Below, piece by piece: positions 63,353-64,000 of a stretch of 64,000 nucleotides of DNA (within the stretch, counting starts at the first letter, position 1; each line of letters opens with the position of its first letter). Made by a program: the position numbers and the translations under genes. Under the pieces are notes generated by a model that had not been told where the DNA came from, ran no database searches, and saw only the letters and a list, made by a program, of their open reading frames with translations. Source of the DNA: Agrobacterium vitis. GTDB taxonomy: Bacteria > Pseudomonadota > Alphaproteobacteria > Rhizobiales > Rhizobiaceae. The stretch covers positions 2,294,001-2,358,000 of the forward strand of contig NZ_CP118259.1 of the NCBI RefSeq assembly GCF_013337045.2, given 5' to 3'.

Positions 63353-64000
63353 TCACACCGCCCTCGGCAGCCGCACCACCACCTTCAACCCTCCCTCCGC
63401 AGCACTCCCCAACGTCACCTTGCCGCCTGCGCCTTCCACCACTTCGCGGACGATGGCGAGGCCGAGGCCGCTGCCTTCGGGTTGTGTGCCGATGATGCGA
63501 TAGAAGCGTTCGAAGACCTGTTCGTGTTCTGCGGGCGCGATGCCGGGGCCGCTGTCTTCGACGGTGAGTTGTACGGTGTCGGCAAGCGTCTCCACTGTTA
63601 CCGTCACCACGCCGGGGGACGGCGTGTAGCGCAGGGCGTTATCAACCAGGTTGACGGTCATTTCGCGCAGCATGGTGGCGTCGCCGGTGACGGGGGCCGC
63701 CCCTTCCGCCTCCAGGCCGAGATCGATGCCGCGCCGCAATGCGTCTTCGGCCTGGGCTTCCAGCACTTGGCGGGCGATATCGGCCATATCGACGTGGTCG
63801 GCGCGGGGCGCGCGGCTGCCCGGTTCGGCGCGGGTTAGGGTCAGCAATTGTTCGGCAAGCCGGGTCACTTGCCGGGTGCTTCGGATCAGCGCGTGCAGTG
63901 CCTCTTCGCGCCGGGCGGAGTCGGTTTCACGGGCGGCAAAGCTGGCTTGCGTCGAAATCAGCGTCAGTGGTGTACGCAATTGATGGGCGGCATTGGCGAC
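63353..64000 (-). CDS. Sensor histidine kinase, C-terminal part (runs off the window)
   Basis: The 215 visible codons give the kinase core. The H-box is AAHQLRTPLTLIS with the phosphorylated His, followed by the dimerisation helix TRLAEQLLTLTRAEPG. The ATPase domain has N-box REMTVNLVDNALRYTP, G1 VEDSGPGIAP, F-box VFERFYR and G2 GSGLGLAIVREVVEGAGG. It resembles the TctE/QseC type that controls outer-membrane or carboxylate-uptake responses. The sensor part and any response-regulator gene lie beyond the window end. Base composition is again GC-rich, in contrast to the neighbouring RHS locus. Confidence 0.93.
   Translation of the reverse strand, partial: VANAAHQLRTPLTLISTQASFAARETDSARREEALHALIRSTRQVTRLAEQLLTLTRAEPGSRAPRADHVDMADIARQVLEAQAEDALRRGIDLGLEAEGAAPVTGDATMLREMTVNLVDNALRYTPSPGVVTVTVETLADTVQLTVEDSGPGIAPAEHEQVFERFYRIIGTQPEGSGLGLAIVREVVEGAGGKVTLGSAAEGGLKVVVRLPRAV

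Noticed and set aside
1..64000. tRNA, rRNA genes, insertion-sequence transposases, prophage or integrase genes, CRISPR arrays
   Set aside because: None was recognised on either strand; only small non-coding repeats were found. A short ncRNA without a known family would not be visible by reading alone.

Overview
The window is a chromosomal segment of a member of the Rhizobiaceae, most likely from the Agrobacterium/Allorhizobium/Rhizobium group. The evidence is a fused anthranilate synthase TrpE(G), a BacA peptide transporter, a choXWV choline importer, a NolR-like regulator, a bdhA-xdhA-xdhB gene order, TGA-N9-TCA iron-responsive (IRO) boxes, and several families of rhizobial-type intergenic palindromes. 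Most of it is GC-rich core metabolism. AT-rich or disturbed patches lie near 12.5-13.1 kb, 38.8-39.2 kb and 59.7-63.3 kb.

Layout. 0-8.2 kb: trpE(G) end, a chimeric GNAT remnant, a cation efflux transporter coupled to queF, a DUF2076 protein, HupE/UreJ, SelO and an extensin-like protein. 8.2-12.3 kb: a heme/hemoglobin-type TonB receptor under two tandem IRO boxes, and formate-THF ligase. 12.3-14.3 kb: two adjacent intergenic repeats, an AT-rich gap, a LuxR-type regulator and a PAS protein. 14.3-21.2 kb: DUF2333, thymidine kinase, choX-choW-choV (with a hairpin repeat between choX and choW), a HugZ-like protein and a NolR-like ArsR regulator. 22-28.5 kb: an omega-aminotransferase, a branched-chain-amino-acid-type binding protein, an aldose epimerase, a CPT-like kinase, adenine deaminase and a DUF4160/DUF2442 pair. 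28.5-41 kb: alpha-glucosidase, a GT4 glycosyltransferase, Der, a YfgM-like protein, NnrU, a polysaccharide deacetylase, BacA, an MFS carrier, a small protein and a processive GT2. 41.2-44.9 kb: methionine aminopeptidase, an LLM oxidoreductase and glycerol kinase. 45.2-59.6 kb: bdhA, xdhA, xdhB, xdhC, a TPR-sulfotransferase, a LysR regulator, puuD, guaD and an SsuA/TauA-type ABC importer. This is a coherent purine-catabolism island running guanine -> xanthine -> urate -> oxidised urate, and adenine deaminase at 26 kb feeds the same route.

The most unusual locus is 59.77-63.18 kb. Five paralogous 155-codon genes sit head-to-tail at an exact 474-bp period with 6-nt spacers. They lie directly downstream of the C-terminal part of an RHS-type polymorphic toxin. 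They look like a tandemly amplified immunity-gene array. The fourth copy is interrupted by an in-frame TGA at a position where the other four have Trp. The toxin gene itself is broken: its RHS-core remnant and its toxin end are separated by a roughly 127-bp triple-palindrome repeat, a second copy of which lies near 12.4 kb. The array therefore appears to be an orphan, diversified immunity bank that has outlived its own toxin. The window ends in the C-terminal half of a sensor histidine kinase.
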